A DNA stretch of 64,000 nt from an uncultured Paludibaculum sp. GTDB lineage: Bacteria > Acidobacteriota > Terriglobia > Bryobacterales > Bryobacteraceae. How positions within the stretch are numbered: the stretch's first letter is position 1; each line of letters starts with the position of its first letter. Below, piece by piece: positions 16,020-24,384 of this stretch. The position numbers were made by a program, and so were the translations under genes. The notes under the pieces are model-generated. The model made no database searches, was not told the origin of the DNA, and saw only the letters and a program-made list of their open reading frames with translations. Location: NCBI RefSeq assembly GCF_963665245.1, contig NZ_OY762269.1, positions 2,858,501 through 2,922,500 on the forward strand, in the 5' to 3' direction.

Positions 16020-16793
16020 ATGACGGAAGCCGAGAAACGGCAACTGGATGAACAAGGCTACATTATTGTGCCTGAGTTCATGGACGATCACCTGCTGCGC
16101 GAGCTGCGCGTGCAGGTGGAAGCACTGTTCGAGCAGGAAGGCGAGAATGCCGGTCACGAGTTCCGTCAGGAACCGTTCGCTCGGCGGCTGGCGAATCTGG
16201 TCGACAAGGGTGAGATTTTTGAGCAGGTGGTGGCCGATTCGCGGCTGCTGGTCTATCTGAGTCACGTACTGAACGGGAGTTTCAAGCTCAGCAGCCTGAA
16301 CGCGCGGTCGACGAACCCCTATGCCCCCGAGGCGCAGCCGCTGCATGTCGATATGGGTGTGCTGCCGGACGAGATTGGCCCGCGCGTTTTCAACTCCGTC
16401 TGGCTGCTGGATGATTTCACAGAAGAGAACGGGGCGACGCGGCTGATTCCGGGGTCCCACCTTTGGGGGCGGCTGCCCCAGGATGTTTTGAAGGACCCGA
16501 CGGCTCCGCATCCCCAGGAGATTCTGGTGCTTGCTCCGGCTGGGTCGGTCGCGATCTATAACGCCCACGTCTGGCATGGCGGAACTGCGAACCAGACCGG
16601 GCGTCACCGGCGCGCGTTGCATGCCTTCTATGTCCGGCGCGACCTGCCGCAGCAGCAGTGGCAGAAGAAACTGCTGAGTGCCGAGACGCAGGCGCGGGTT
16701 TCGCCGATGACGCGGTACCTGCTGGCACTGGACGATCCGATGAACGATCAGCTCTGTGCGGAAGGTAGCGGGCGTAGCGGCTTCCTGAAATAG
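16020..16793 (+). CDS. Phytanoyl-CoA dioxygenase family protein
   Basis: A 257-residue Fe(II)/2-oxoglutarate oxygenase of the PhyH family. The metal-binding motif is HVD in PLHVDMGVL, the distal His is in NAHVWHGG, and the 2-oxoglutarate Arg is in GRHRRALHAFYVR. The N-terminal LDEQGYIIVPEFMDDHLLREL is the usual opening. It probably hydroxylates a small molecule; the substrate is unknown. The start ATG 16020 follows TAGAAT by seven bases without a ribosome site, suggesting a leaderless mRNA. It heads a plus-strand run with rfaE2 and mfd. Confidence 0.85.
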   Translation: MTEAEKRQLDEQGYIIVPEFMDDHLLRELRVQVEALFEQEGENAGHEFRQEPFARRLANLVDKGEIFEQVVADSRLLVYLSHVLNGSFKLSSLNARSTNPYAPEAQPLHVDMGVLPDEIGPRVFNSVWLLDDFTEENGATRLIPGSHLWGRLPQDVLKDPTAPHPQEILVLAPAGSVAIYNAHVWHGGTANQTGRHRRALHAFYVRRDLPQQQWQKKLLSAETQARVSPMTRYLLALDDPMNDQLCAEGSGRSGFLK

Positions 16794-16841
16794 CCTCCTT
16801 TTCGCCGCGCGGCTACACTGGATGCTGGAGCATCGCAATCG

Positions 16842-17312
16842 ATGGGGATCCTTTACAACCGGCCGGAGTTGGTGGCCGAGCGGGCGCGCTGGCGAGAAGC
16901 CGGGCTGACCGTGGTGTTCACGAACGGGTGCTACGACATCCTGCATCCGGGCCACATCCGCACTCTGGAGTCGTGCCGGAACCTGGGGGATGTGCTGATT
17001 TTGGCGCTGAATTCCGACGCCAGCACGACGCGCATCAAGGGCCCGACGCGCCCGATTCTGCCCGAACAGCAGAGGGCGGCGCTGGCCTCGGCCTTGGAGG
17101 CCGTGGACGCCGTGACCCTTTTTGACGAGGACACGCCCAGGGAGCTGATTGCCGAGCTGCTGCCGGACATCCTGGTGAAGGGCAGCGACTGGTCGCATTT
17201 TGTCGCCGGGAGGGAAGCGGTGGAGGCCTCCGGTGGGCGAGTGGTACTGCTGCCGCTGGAGCCCGGGTATTCCACGACCGCTACGGTAGAAGAGGTCCTC
17301 AGCCAGCAGTGA
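16842..17312 (+). CDS. rfaE2: D-glycero-beta-D-manno-heptose 1-phosphate adenylyltransferase
   Basis: A 156-residue stand-alone form of the HldE C-terminal domain, which makes ADP-heptose from heptose-1-phosphate and ATP. FTNGCYDILHPGHIRTL carries the HxGH catalytic motif; LNSD, ILPEQQR and GYSTT are the other nucleotide-binding motifs. It provides the donor for the GT9 heptosyltransferases across the divergent promoter. CTGGAG lies about 14 bases before the start. Its stop overlaps the GTG of mfd by four bases. Confidence 0.93.
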   Translation: MGILYNRPELVAERARWREAGLTVVFTNGCYDILHPGHIRTLESCRNLGDVLILALNSDASTTRIKGPTRPILPEQQRAALASALEAVDAVTLFDEDTPRELIAELLPDILVKGSDWSHFVAGREAVEASGGRVVLLPLEPGYSTTATVEEVLSQQ

Positions 17313-20300
17313 TCAACCCTGGGGTCCGCGATCAGTTCCAATCCCTAACGCGCCATCCGGCCTTTCAAGAGCTGCTGAGGCGGCTGGCCCACGAGCCCAC
17401 GTCCCGCTCGATGTTGAGCGGACTGACGCCAACCGCGAAGGCGCTCTACCTGACGCTGCTTTGGGAGAATCTGGAGCAGCCGATTCTGGTGGTGACGGAC
17501 ACAAACCGGACGGCGGAGATTCTGCAGGAGCTGCTGGAGACCTTCCACAATCTGCTGCTGGCGGGGCGCGGGGCTCCGCCACCGGTACACATTCCGGCGC
17601 TGGACGTTCTGCCCGGCCAGGGGCTGTCGCCACACACGGAGATCAAGGCGCAACGGGCCGTGGGGTTGTACAGGCTGGCTTCGGGGCAGTGCTCCGTCGC
17701 GGTGACTCCGGTGGCTTCGGCGCTTTTGCGCACGGAGGGGCCGGCGGCCTACCGGCAACTGGCGCTGACGTTGCGGCAGAACGATGAGATCGCGATGGAC
17801 GACCTGGCGTCGCATCTCGAATCGATTGGCTATGAGAAACGCGAACCAGTGGAGATGGAAGGCGAATACTCGACGCGCGGAGGCATCTTCGACGTCTATC
17901 CGGCGGAGGCGCACCGGCCGGTGCGCATCGAGTTCTTCGGGGACTCGGTGGAGAGTCTGCGGCGGTTCGACCCGGAGACGCAGCGCAGTGTCTTGAAGGT
18001 GGAAGAGGTGACGCTGCTGCCGCTGGAGGAGACTCCACGGACACGCGAGTTCCTGCGGCAACTGGCGGAGCTGCGGCAGGCCGACGACGTGGTTCCGGGC
18101 GAGACGTTTCCCGGCTGGGAGTTCGCGGCGCCTCTGCTGCGGCCGCGCAGCGACTCGATTGAGAACCTGATTGAGAAGCCGATTCTGGTTTGGGATGAGC
18201 CCGAGGGGTTGAGGGTTGCGGCCGAGCGGCTGTGGAAGCGCCTGGAGGGGTTGTCGGAGCAGGCTCCGTGCCCGCCGGAGCAGGTGTTCCGGCAATGGGG
18301 TGAGCTGCAGGCCCAGCATCCTGACCGGCGCGAAGTGGAACTGAGGCAGCTCTCGCTGGAGGGCGACACGCACGCCGGTGATGTGCCGCTGGAGATCCGG
18401 TCCCAGCCGGGAATGGCGTTCCGGAACAACATGCCGGCGGCGGTGAGCGAGGCACGCTCCCTGGTGGAGAAGGGTTTCCGCGTGGCGTTTTTCGCGGCGG
18501 CGCAAGGCGAAGTGGAGCGGCTGGCCGACATCCTGGGCGAGTACTCGCTGCCCTTCCAACTGGGCATGGAGCTCACCGGGTCGACGCCGCAGTATCTGGC
18601 CGATCGTGCCTACATGGCGATGCAGACGGCCAGCGTGTACCTGATCCAGGGGCAGGTGCGGCGCGGCGTGACATTGCCGGAAGCGCAGTTCGCGCTGATT
18701 GGCAGTGAGGATCTGTTCGAGGCGTCGGACTACGCGGCGCAGCCGGCAAGGGCGCGGTCGCATGTCGCGCTGTTCACGCCGGAGTCGTTGGATCTCAAAA
18801 TCGGCGATTATGTGGTGCATGCGCAGCACGGCATTGGACGGTTCACGGGGCTGCGGCAGATATCGAGCGGCGACACCATGGAGGATTTCATGGTGGTGGA
18901 GTATGCCGCGGAGTCGAAGTTGTATGTTCCGCTGACTCGGCTGGACCTGATCCAGAAGTATCGCGGCGCGAATGAAGGCAAGCCGGCGCTGGACAAGCTG
19001 GGCGGCGTCACCTGGGCGAAGACGAAGTCGCGGGTGAAGGCCAAGATGCGCGATATGGCGGAGGAGCTTTTGAAGCTCTATGCCGAGCGCAAAATGAGCG
19101 AGGGGTACGCGTTCTCGGCCGATTCGAACTGGCAGCGTGAGTTTGAAGACGCGTTTGAGTACACGGCGACGCGCGACCAGTTGCAGGCGGTGACGGAGAT
19201 CAAGCGGGACATGGAGAGCCCGCATCCGATGGACCGGCTGTTGTGCGGCGACGTGGGCTTCGGCAAGACGGAAGTGGCGATGCGGGCGGCGTTCAAGGCG
19301 CTGGGGGATGGCAAGCAGGTGGCGGTGCTGGCGCCGACGACGGTGCTGGCGCTGCAGCATTTCGAAACCTTCCAGAAGCGGTTCCAGGCGTTCCCGGTGC
19401 GGATCGAGATGCTAAGCCGGTTCCGCTCACCGAAAGAGACGAAGGCCGTGCTGGCAGACCTGAAGGCCGGCAAGGTGGATGTGGTGGTGGGCACGCACCG
19501 GATCCTGTCGAAGGACCTGGAGTTCCCGGATCTCGGGCTGCTGGTGGTGGACGAGGAACAACGCTTTGGCGTCGCGCACAAAGAGCGGTTGAAGCAGATG
19601 AAGAAGAGCGTGGATGTGCTGACGATGTCGGCTACGCCGATTCCGCGCACTCTGCACATGTCATTGCTGGGCCTGCGCGATATGAGTGTGATTGAGACTC
19701 CACCGAAGGACCGATTAGCCGTACAGACGGTGGTGGCCAAGTTCAACCCGGAACTGGTGAAAACGGCCATTGAGCAGGAGGTGCAGCGCGGCGGGCAGGT
19801 GTATTTCGTGCACAACCGCGTGGATTCCATCTGGACGCGCGCCGCTTCGATCCAGGAACTGGTGCCCAACGCGCGAGTGGCCGTGGGTCATGGACAGATG
19901 GGCGAGGCCGAGTTGGAGAAGGTCCTGCTGAGCTTCATGCATCGCGGGGCGGACGTTTTCGTGTGCACGACGATTGTGGAGAACGGCCTGGATATCCCGC
20001 TGGCGAACACGATCATCATCGAGAACGCGCAAAACTACGGGCTTTCCGAGTTGTATCAGTTGCGCGGGCGTGTGGGGCGGAGTAACCGGCGCGCCTATGC
20101 GTACCTGATGGTGCCGACGGATGTCGATTTGACCGAAGTGGCGCGGAAGCGTCTGGCGGCGTTGAAGGAGTTCTCTGATCTGGGTGCGGGGTTCAAGATC
20201 GCCGCGCTGGATCTGGAGTTGCGCGGAGCGGGGAACCTGTTGGGTGGTGAGCAGCATGGGCATCTGGCGGTGGTCGGGTATGAGACGTATGTGAAGCTGC

Positions 20301-20785
20301 TGGATGAGACGGCGCGGGAGCTGCGGGGCGAGGTGGTGGCGCCGGAGGTGCACTCGTCGTTGAATCTTGGGCTGGATATTCGAATTCCCCCCGATTACAT
20401 TGCCGATGAACAGCAGAGGCTGAAGGCGTATAAGCGGATTGCGGATGCGGGTGATCCGGTGAAGGCCGTGGCGCTGCTGCAGGAGCTGGAAGACCGGTAT
20501 GGGGCGGCTCCGGAGAGCGTGAGGCATCTGGTGGAGTTCTCGCAGTTGAAGACGCTGGCGGCGCGGTGCGGGATTGAGGCGATTGATCGGCGGGGCGGCG
20601 GGGTGAATATCAAGTTCCATCCGGGGTCGGCTGTGGACCCGCACGCGTTGATGAGATTGGTGAGTGAGACGGCCGGGGCGCAGTTCACGCCGGCGGGCAT
20701 ACTCAGGGTACCGCTGGATCCGGCGGCGGAGCCTGGGGTTTTGCTAGTGCAGTTGCGGGGGCAGATCGAGGGGTTGGCGGGGTAG
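17309..20785 (+). CDS. mfd: Transcription-repair coupling factor Mfd
   Basis: An 1158-residue protein that releases RNA polymerase stalled at DNA damage and recruits UvrA. The N-terminal ~450 residues form the UvrB-like module, with EYSTRGGIFDVYP typical. The RNA-polymerase interaction domain starts at KIGDYVVHAQHGIGRFTGL (~490). The translocase has Walker A GDVGFGKTEVAM, DEEQRFG as motif II, MSATPIPRTLHMS and QLRGRVGRSNRRAYAYL. The C-terminal TRCF domain follows. The GTG start overlaps the rfaE2 stop. Length and motifs are those of a complete Mfd. Confidence 0.97.
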   Translation: MINPGVRDQFQSLTRHPAFQELLRRLAHEPTSRSMLSGLTPTAKALYLTLLWENLEQPILVVTDTNRTAEILQELLETFHNLLLAGRGAPPPVHIPALDVLPGQGLSPHTEIKAQRAVGLYRLASGQCSVAVTPVASALLRTEGPAAYRQLALTLRQNDEIAMDDLASHLESIGYEKREPVEMEGEYSTRGGIFDVYPAEAHRPVRIEFFGDSVESLRRFDPETQRSVLKVEEVTLLPLEETPRTREFLRQLAELRQADDVVPGETFPGWEFAAPLLRPRSDSIENLIEKPILVWDEPEGLRVAAERLWKRLEGLSEQAPCPPEQVFRQWGELQAQHPDRREVELRQLSLEGDTHAGDVPLEIRSQPGMAFRNNMPAAVSEARSLVEKGFRVAFFAAAQGEVERLADILGEYSLPFQLGMELTGSTPQYLADRAYMAMQTASVYLIQGQVRRGVTLPEAQFALIGSEDLFEASDYAAQPARARSHVALFTPESLDLKIGDYVVHAQHGIGRFTGLRQISSGDTMEDFMVVEYAAESKLYVPLTRLDLIQKYRGANEGKPALDKLGGVTWAKTKSRVKAKMRDMAEELLKLYAERKMSEGYAFSADSNWQREFEDAFEYTATRDQLQAVTEIKRDMESPHPMDRLLCGDVGFGKTEVAMRAAFKALGDGKQVAVLAPTTVLALQHFETFQKRFQAFPVRIEMLSRFRSPKETKAVLADLKAGKVDVVVGTHRILSKDLEFPDLGLLVVDEEQRFGVAHKERLKQMKKSVDVLTMSATPIPRTLHMSLLGLRDMSVIETPPKDRLAVQTVVAKFNPELVKTAIEQEVQRGGQVYFVHNRVDSIWTRAASIQELVPNARVAVGHGQMGEAELEKVLLSFMHRGADVFVCTTIVENGLDIPLANTIIIENAQNYGLSELYQLRGRVGRSNRRAYAYLMVPTDVDLTEVARKRLAALKEFSDLGAGFKIAALDLELRGAGNLLGGEQHGHLAVVGYETYVKLLDETARELRGEVVAPEVHSSLNLGLDIRIPPDYIADEQQRLKAYKRIADAGDPVKAVALLQELEDRYGAAPESVRHLVEFSQLKTLAARCGIEAIDRRGGGVNIKFHPGSAVDPHALMRLVSETAGAQFTPAGILRVPLDPAAEPGVLLVQLRGQIEGLAG

Positions 20786-20796
20786 GGGAACGGCGG

Positions 20797-20837
20797 TGGG
20801 GCGGGCCTCCAGGCCTGCGGGCCGGCTTTCGAGCCGG
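20797..20837 (+). repeat. REP-like sequence, left copy
   Basis: A 41-bp sequence just after mfd that is repeated inverted on the other side of the transposase gene (37 of 41 bases identical to the complement of 21455-21495). It contains two hairpins: GGCCT/AGGCC, and CCGGCT/AGCCGG with a TTCG loop. Confidence 0.8.
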
Positions 20838-20841
20838 ACTT

Positions 20842-21435
20842 TTGGCTATCGATGAGAGGAATCCCTGCTTCACGGACACTTCAGTTGATGTGAGCTTCTA
20901 CCGCCGCAGGCTTCCTCATTGGCACCCCGAGGGCGCTTCCTTGTTTGTCACATGGAGAATCTTCGGATCCTTACCGGCTCACCGTTATGTCACTCCAGCA
21001 GGACTGACTAGCGGCCAGTCCTTTGCCTGCATTGACCGGTACCTGGATCGGGCCGAGTGCGGGCCAGTCTGGCTTAGCCGCAACGATATCGCCGAATTCA
21101 TGACCGACGCTATTGGGTTCGGCGAACGGGAGTTGAAGCACTATCAGTTGCATGCCTGGAGTATCATGCCGAATCATGTGCATCTGCTGATTACACCGAT
21201 CGTCGAGTTTCGCCACTTGGCGCAATCCTTCAAGGGGTTCACCGCGCGCCACGCGAATATGATCCTTGGTCGGACGGGCCAGCCGTTCTGGCAAAGGGAA
21301 TCGTACGATCGCTGGGTCCGCAATGAGGAGGAGTTTCAGCGGATCGTGCGGTATGTCGAGAGAAATTCCGTGCGGGCGGGGTTGGCTGGAAGTCCGGAAG
21401 AGTACCGTTGGTCTTCAGCGTATCGGGAGCGCTGA
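20842..21435 (+). CDS. REP-associated tyrosine transposase (RAYT, Y1_Tnp family)
   Basis: About 197 residues from TTG 20842; a GTG near 20896 (just before SFYRRR) is also possible. HAWSIMPNHVHLLITP contains the HxH (here HVH) metal motif of HUH/Y1 single-strand transposases; the catalytic Tyr probably lies in the region FWQRESYDRWVRNEEEF. The C-terminus IVRYVERNSVRAGLAGSPEEYRWSSA is the classic RAYT tail. Such proteins cut and mobilise REP hairpins. Inverted REP-like copies lie immediately on both sides, so gene and flanks form one unit inserted after mfd. Confidence 0.92.
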   Translation: MAIDERNPCFTDTSVDVSFYRRRLPHWHPEGASLFVTWRIFGSLPAHRYVTPAGLTSGQSFACIDRYLDRAECGPVWLSRNDIAEFMTDAIGFGERELKHYQLHAWSIMPNHVHLLITPIVEFRHLAQSFKGFTARHANMILGRTGQPFWQRESYDRWVRNEEEFQRIVRYVERNSVRAGLAGSPEEYRWSSAYRER

Positions 21436-21454
21436 AGGTTGGGAGAGAAGAAGG

Positions 21455-21495
21455 CCGGCTCGAGAGCCGGCCCGCAAGCCTGGTGGCTCGCCCCA
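21455..21495 (-). repeat. REP-like sequence, right copy
   Basis: Inverted counterpart of 20797-20837, with four mismatches in 41 bases. The hairpin CCGGCT/AGCCGG is kept although its loop changed from TTCG to CGAG, and the stem itself is intact, suggesting selection for structure. Confidence 0.8.
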
Positions 21496-21512
21496 CAATG
21501 CCCGGCTCCGAC

Positions 21513-22622
21513 CTACAGACGCCAGCGGGCCTGGCGGAGGACGGATTTCGGGTTGGCGGCCTGTTGCTCGTACCAGGCCGTCAGGAGGCTGCCGTCGGAT
21601 AGCTCTACCGTTGACGGGTAGCCCAGGTCGCCTCGCACGCCATCGGCGGAGATCGTTATGGGTTGTGACCAGGTTTTGCCGTGATCCTCGCTGACCCGGG
21701 CCTGGTTGCCAAATGGGGCTCGGCGGTAGCCGTAAGACATCACCAACCGGCCGTCCCTGAGGCGGAGCAGGTGCGACGGGAGGCCCCAGACTCCTATTGC
21801 GCGGGGCTGGGACCAGGTCTTGCCTCCGTCGGTGGATTCACACTGCAGGGTTTCGCCAGCGTTGGTTTTGCTGTGGTTGCGGATCTGCACCAGCAGACGG
21901 TGGTCGGAGGTCTCAACTCCGTGGAGTTCGTGGTAGTCCTCGTAGCGGTCTCCGGGACGGAGCGGGATATCGGCGAGCATGCGCCAGGTTTGGCCGTCGT
22001 CGGTCGATTCCGCCACGCGCGCCTTCTGGCCGGGCTCCCAGAGTTCCTTGCCGGGATACAGGAGGCGATTGCCGGAGATGGCCACGGGCCCGTGCGGAGA
22101 ATTGACGGGGACGCGGTACGGTGCCGACCACGTCATGCCGCCATCGGTGGAACGCAGCATCCAGGTACCGAGGAGGGCGGTGCGCTGGGCTTGCGTTGAG
22201 CGGCGTTGGACGGCCTGCCAGCGGGCGGTGCGCTCGGCGGGCCAGTCCTGGGCTCGCTGCATGGTGGTTTCGTAGGCGAGGGAGGTGAAGGTGGTGACCA
22301 GGATGGCTCCGGACGGCGTGACGCAGAGGCCGGCGTCGCGGTCGTCGATTACTGTGTCCATCAGAACTTCTGGCCAACTCCAGGATCTGCCGTCGTCCGT
22401 GGAGCGCATGAGTTCGACACGCCCGAAGGGACAGACGTGGGTTTCGCGGCCTCCGGAATAGGCGACGAGCAGTTCACCGTTGGCGCGGCGGGCGAGGGTG
22501 GGCCAGCCGCAGTAGGATTCGGGCGTCAGGCTGATGTTCGAGAGAGCGGGTGTGGAGGATTGAGTTTGGGCGGCGGCCATCGCGGCCGGGGTGGCTAGAA
22601 AGGCGCGGCGGGAGAGCGACAT
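21513..22622 (-). CDS. Exported sialidase-like BNR-repeat protein
   Basis: A 369-residue protein with a Tat-like signal (LSRRAFLATPAAMAAA), so it is probably exported folded. At least five Asp-box motifs are visible: STDDGRSW, STDGGMTW, STDDGQTW, STDGGKTW and SEDHGKTW, spaced as blades of a six-bladed sialidase propeller. Arg residues such as LARRANGE could belong to the carboxylate-binding triad, but I cannot confirm them. It may remove sialic acid or a related sugar. ATG 22622 has AAGGAAC seven bases upstream; a start at 22640 lacks support. Confidence 0.8.
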   Translation of the reverse strand: MSLSRRAFLATPAAMAAAQTQSSTPALSNISLTPESYCGWPTLARRANGELLVAYSGGRETHVCPFGRVELMRSTDDGRSWSWPEVLMDTVIDDRDAGLCVTPSGAILVTTFTSLAYETTMQRAQDWPAERTARWQAVQRRSTQAQRTALLGTWMLRSTDGGMTWSAPYRVPVNSPHGPVAISGNRLLYPGKELWEPGQKARVAESTDDGQTWRMLADIPLRPGDRYEDYHELHGVETSDHRLLVQIRNHSKTNAGETLQCESTDGGKTWSQPRAIGVWGLPSHLLRLRDGRLVMSYGYRRAPFGNQARVSEDHGKTWSQPITISADGVRGDLGYPSTVELSDGSLLTAWYEQQAANPKSVLRQARWRL

Positions 22623-22683
22623 CGTATGAGTTCCTTGCAACGTACTCTGCAGAGTACTAAAGCAAGGGGGCGGAAATGAAGGA

Positions 22684-22709
22684 AGGGGTCCCTTTTTGCG
22701 GGGACCCCT
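22684..22709. terminator. Hairpin terminator after yceI
   Basis: AGGGGTCCC pairs with GGGACCCCT around an 8-base loop. U tracts are weak on both strands. Position fits the end of the marR-NTF2-yceI transcript. Confidence 0.55.
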
Positions 22710-22750
22710 GTTGCGACTGCTCTCAACGAAGATGACGAGGCGGTTGGTGG

Positions 22751-23341
22751 TCAGTTCTTGGCGGTGGCGCGAGTGGCTTCCACGTCGATGGTGATCTTTA
22801 CTTCGTTGCTGACGACCATGCCACCGGTTTCGAGCGCCTTGTTCCAGGTGAGGCCGTAGTCCGCCCGGTTGATGACGGTGGTCGCGGTGGCGCCACGGCG
22901 CAGCATGTTCCAGGGATCCTTCATCTCCTGGCTGGGGCCTTCGACATTCAACACGACCTGACGGGTGACGCCGTGGATGGTGAGGTCCCCGGTGACGGCA
23001 ATGCCATCGGCGGTCTTCTTCGCGCTCTTCGACTTGAAGGACATGGTGGGGAACTTGGCAACGTCGAAGAAGTCGGCGCTGCGGAGGTGTTCGTCACGCT
23101 TGGGCTCGCTGGTGTTCACCGTGGTGGCGTCGATGGTGGCATCGATTCGCGTGGCGGCCGGGTTCTTCTCGTCATAGGAGATGGTTCCGGTGACTTTGCT
23201 GAATTCGCCACGGACGTTGCTGACCATGAGGTGCTTGACCGTGAAAGCCGCCTTGGAGTGTGAGGTGTCGATCTTGTACTCTTCCGCGAAGACAGCAGGC
23301 ACGGCGAGCAGGGCTAGAGCGAGGACTGATTTCAGGTTCAT
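22751..23341 (-). CDS. YceI-family periplasmic lipocalin-like protein
   Basis: A 196-residue protein with signal peptide (LKSVLALALLAVPAVFA) and the YceI beta-barrel. EYKIDTSHSKAAFTVKHLMVSNVRGEF is not needed in full: the IDTSHS and VKHLMVSNVRG segments are diagnostic, as are RDEHLRSADFFDVAKFP and GDLTIHGVTRQV. Family members bind isoprenoid or amphiphilic lipids in the periplasm. AAGGAAC seven bases upstream fixes ATG 23341. It is the last gene of an operon started by marR, and so is probably induced by whatever releases that repressor. Confidence 0.92.
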   Translation of the reverse strand: MNLKSVLALALLAVPAVFAEEYKIDTSHSKAAFTVKHLMVSNVRGEFSKVTGTISYDEKNPAATRIDATIDATTVNTSEPKRDEHLRSADFFDVAKFPTMSFKSKSAKKTADGIAVTGDLTIHGVTRQVVLNVEGPSQEMKDPWNMLRRGATATTVINRADYGLTWNKALETGGMVVSNEVKITIDVEATRATAKN

Positions 23342-23397
23342 GATTCGGGTTCCTTCGGTAATGTGCTTCTCGGTCTGGGTTGTCGGGGATGAGCGGC

Positions 23398-23748
23398 TTA
23401 CTTGGAGTAATAGAACCGTTCGCTGACGACCTTGCCGTCTTTCCAGCGGCGGACAGCGACCTGGGCGAGTTTGAAGCGCGTGCCACCCTTGAAGGTGACG
23501 TCGTAGAGCCATTCGGAGAGGGCCACGTCGCCGTTGACGGCGGAGGAGAGCACTGACGCTCCATGGAACTGCTCGATGCTCGAGAAGAAATCGATTTCGC
23601 GTTGGCGGTTGACGGCCTTGCCGACGAAGGGTTCGTTCGAGTTTTCCTGCATGACGACGTTCTCATCGTAGAGCTCGTCGAAGGCTTCCAGCGCTTTGCC
23701 GGTGAGGATGTCGTTGTTCAGTTTGGCGTCGAGTTCAGCGGTAGTCAT
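23398..23748 (-). CDS. SnoaL-like / NTF2-fold protein
   Basis: A 116-residue small cone-shaped fold protein of the SnoaL_4 type. ALEAFDELYDENVVMQENSN, NRQREIDFFSSIEQF and EWLYDVTFKGGTRFKLAQVAV are typical of this group, whose members are isomerases, hydrolases or unknown. The first codon overlaps the marR stop (ATGA), so the two are translated together. The operon context links it to YceI, suggesting a response to a hydrophobic compound. No catalytic residue can be assigned. Confidence 0.75.
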   Translation of the reverse strand: MTTAELDAKLNNDILTGKALEAFDELYDENVVMQENSNEPFVGKAVNRQREIDFFSSIEQFHGASVLSSAVNGDVALSEWLYDVTFKGGTRFKLAQVAVRRWKDGKVVSERFYYSK

Positions 23749-24224
23749 TGTCTTGTCTCCCTAATTTTTTCCAGTAGTTCCACCAGAGTTTCGGCCTCTT
23801 CGGGGGTGAGCCGGGCGGCCATGTTCCGATCGGTTGCCTCGATCAACGGATCGAGGGTGGCCAGCAGGCGCGCGCCTTCCTCAGTGAGGTAGCAGAGCAC
23901 CTGGCGGCGGTCTTTCTCGCAGCGAATCCGGCGCACGAGAGCTTTGAACTCCATGCGGTCCAGCAGCCTGGTCATGCCTGGAGTCTCTTCGAGGAGACGC
24001 TCTCCGATGGCCAGGGTTGGTATGCCGTCAGCACCCGCGCCGCGCAGGATGCGTAACACGTTGTACTGCTGCGGCGTGACTTCGTAGGGCTCCAGGAGCC
24101 GGGTGGTGTCACGCCGGAAGACGTCCGCGGTCTTCATGACGGACAGGGCCGCTTCCTGATAGATGGAGCCGAAGGGTTTGGTCTGCTTCAGTTCCTCCTG
24201 AAGGCGGCTTGTCTTGCGTGCCAT
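23745..24224 (-). CDS. MarR-family transcriptional regulator
   Basis: A 159-residue winged-helix regulator. The DNA-binding part is VTPQQYNVLRILRGAG, the recognition region is ERLLEETPGMTRLLDRMEFKAL, and the wing contains RRIRCEKDRRQVLCYLTEEG. Two cysteines (one near the wing) could allow redox sensing. The start ATG 24224 has no ribosome site and lies six bases after TAATTT, which suggests a leaderless mRNA. A palindrome over its own promoter implies autorepression of the marR-NTF2-yceI operon. Confidence 0.9.
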   Translation of the reverse strand: MARKTSRLQEELKQTKPFGSIYQEAALSVMKTADVFRRDTTRLLEPYEVTPQQYNVLRILRGAGADGIPTLAIGERLLEETPGMTRLLDRMEFKALVRRIRCEKDRRQVLCYLTEEGARLLATLDPLIEATDRNMAARLTPEEAETLVELLEKIRETRQ

Positions 24225-24230
24225 GACTTT

Positions 24231-24266
24231 AAATTACATGGCATTAGTTGACGTGTCAAGTAATTT
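24231..24266 (-). promoter_or_regulatory. marR promoter with palindromic operator
   Basis: Minus strand TTGACA (24259-24254), 17 bases, TAATTT (24236-24231). The -35 lies inside the perfect palindrome TTGACGTGTCAA (24248-24259), and AAATTAC/GTAATTT form an outer inverted repeat. A repressor bound here would block polymerase; MarR proteins often bind such sites. Confidence 0.65.
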
Positions 24267-24384
24267 CTCAAAGAAATATGGACGAGACGGCTGCCGGGGA
24301 CGTTCACACTCTGTCGCTATCTTGGATCTTATTGATGGAGAAGAGTTTCTCTTCGAGACAGAGGATGAGCGTCCCTGGGCGGGG

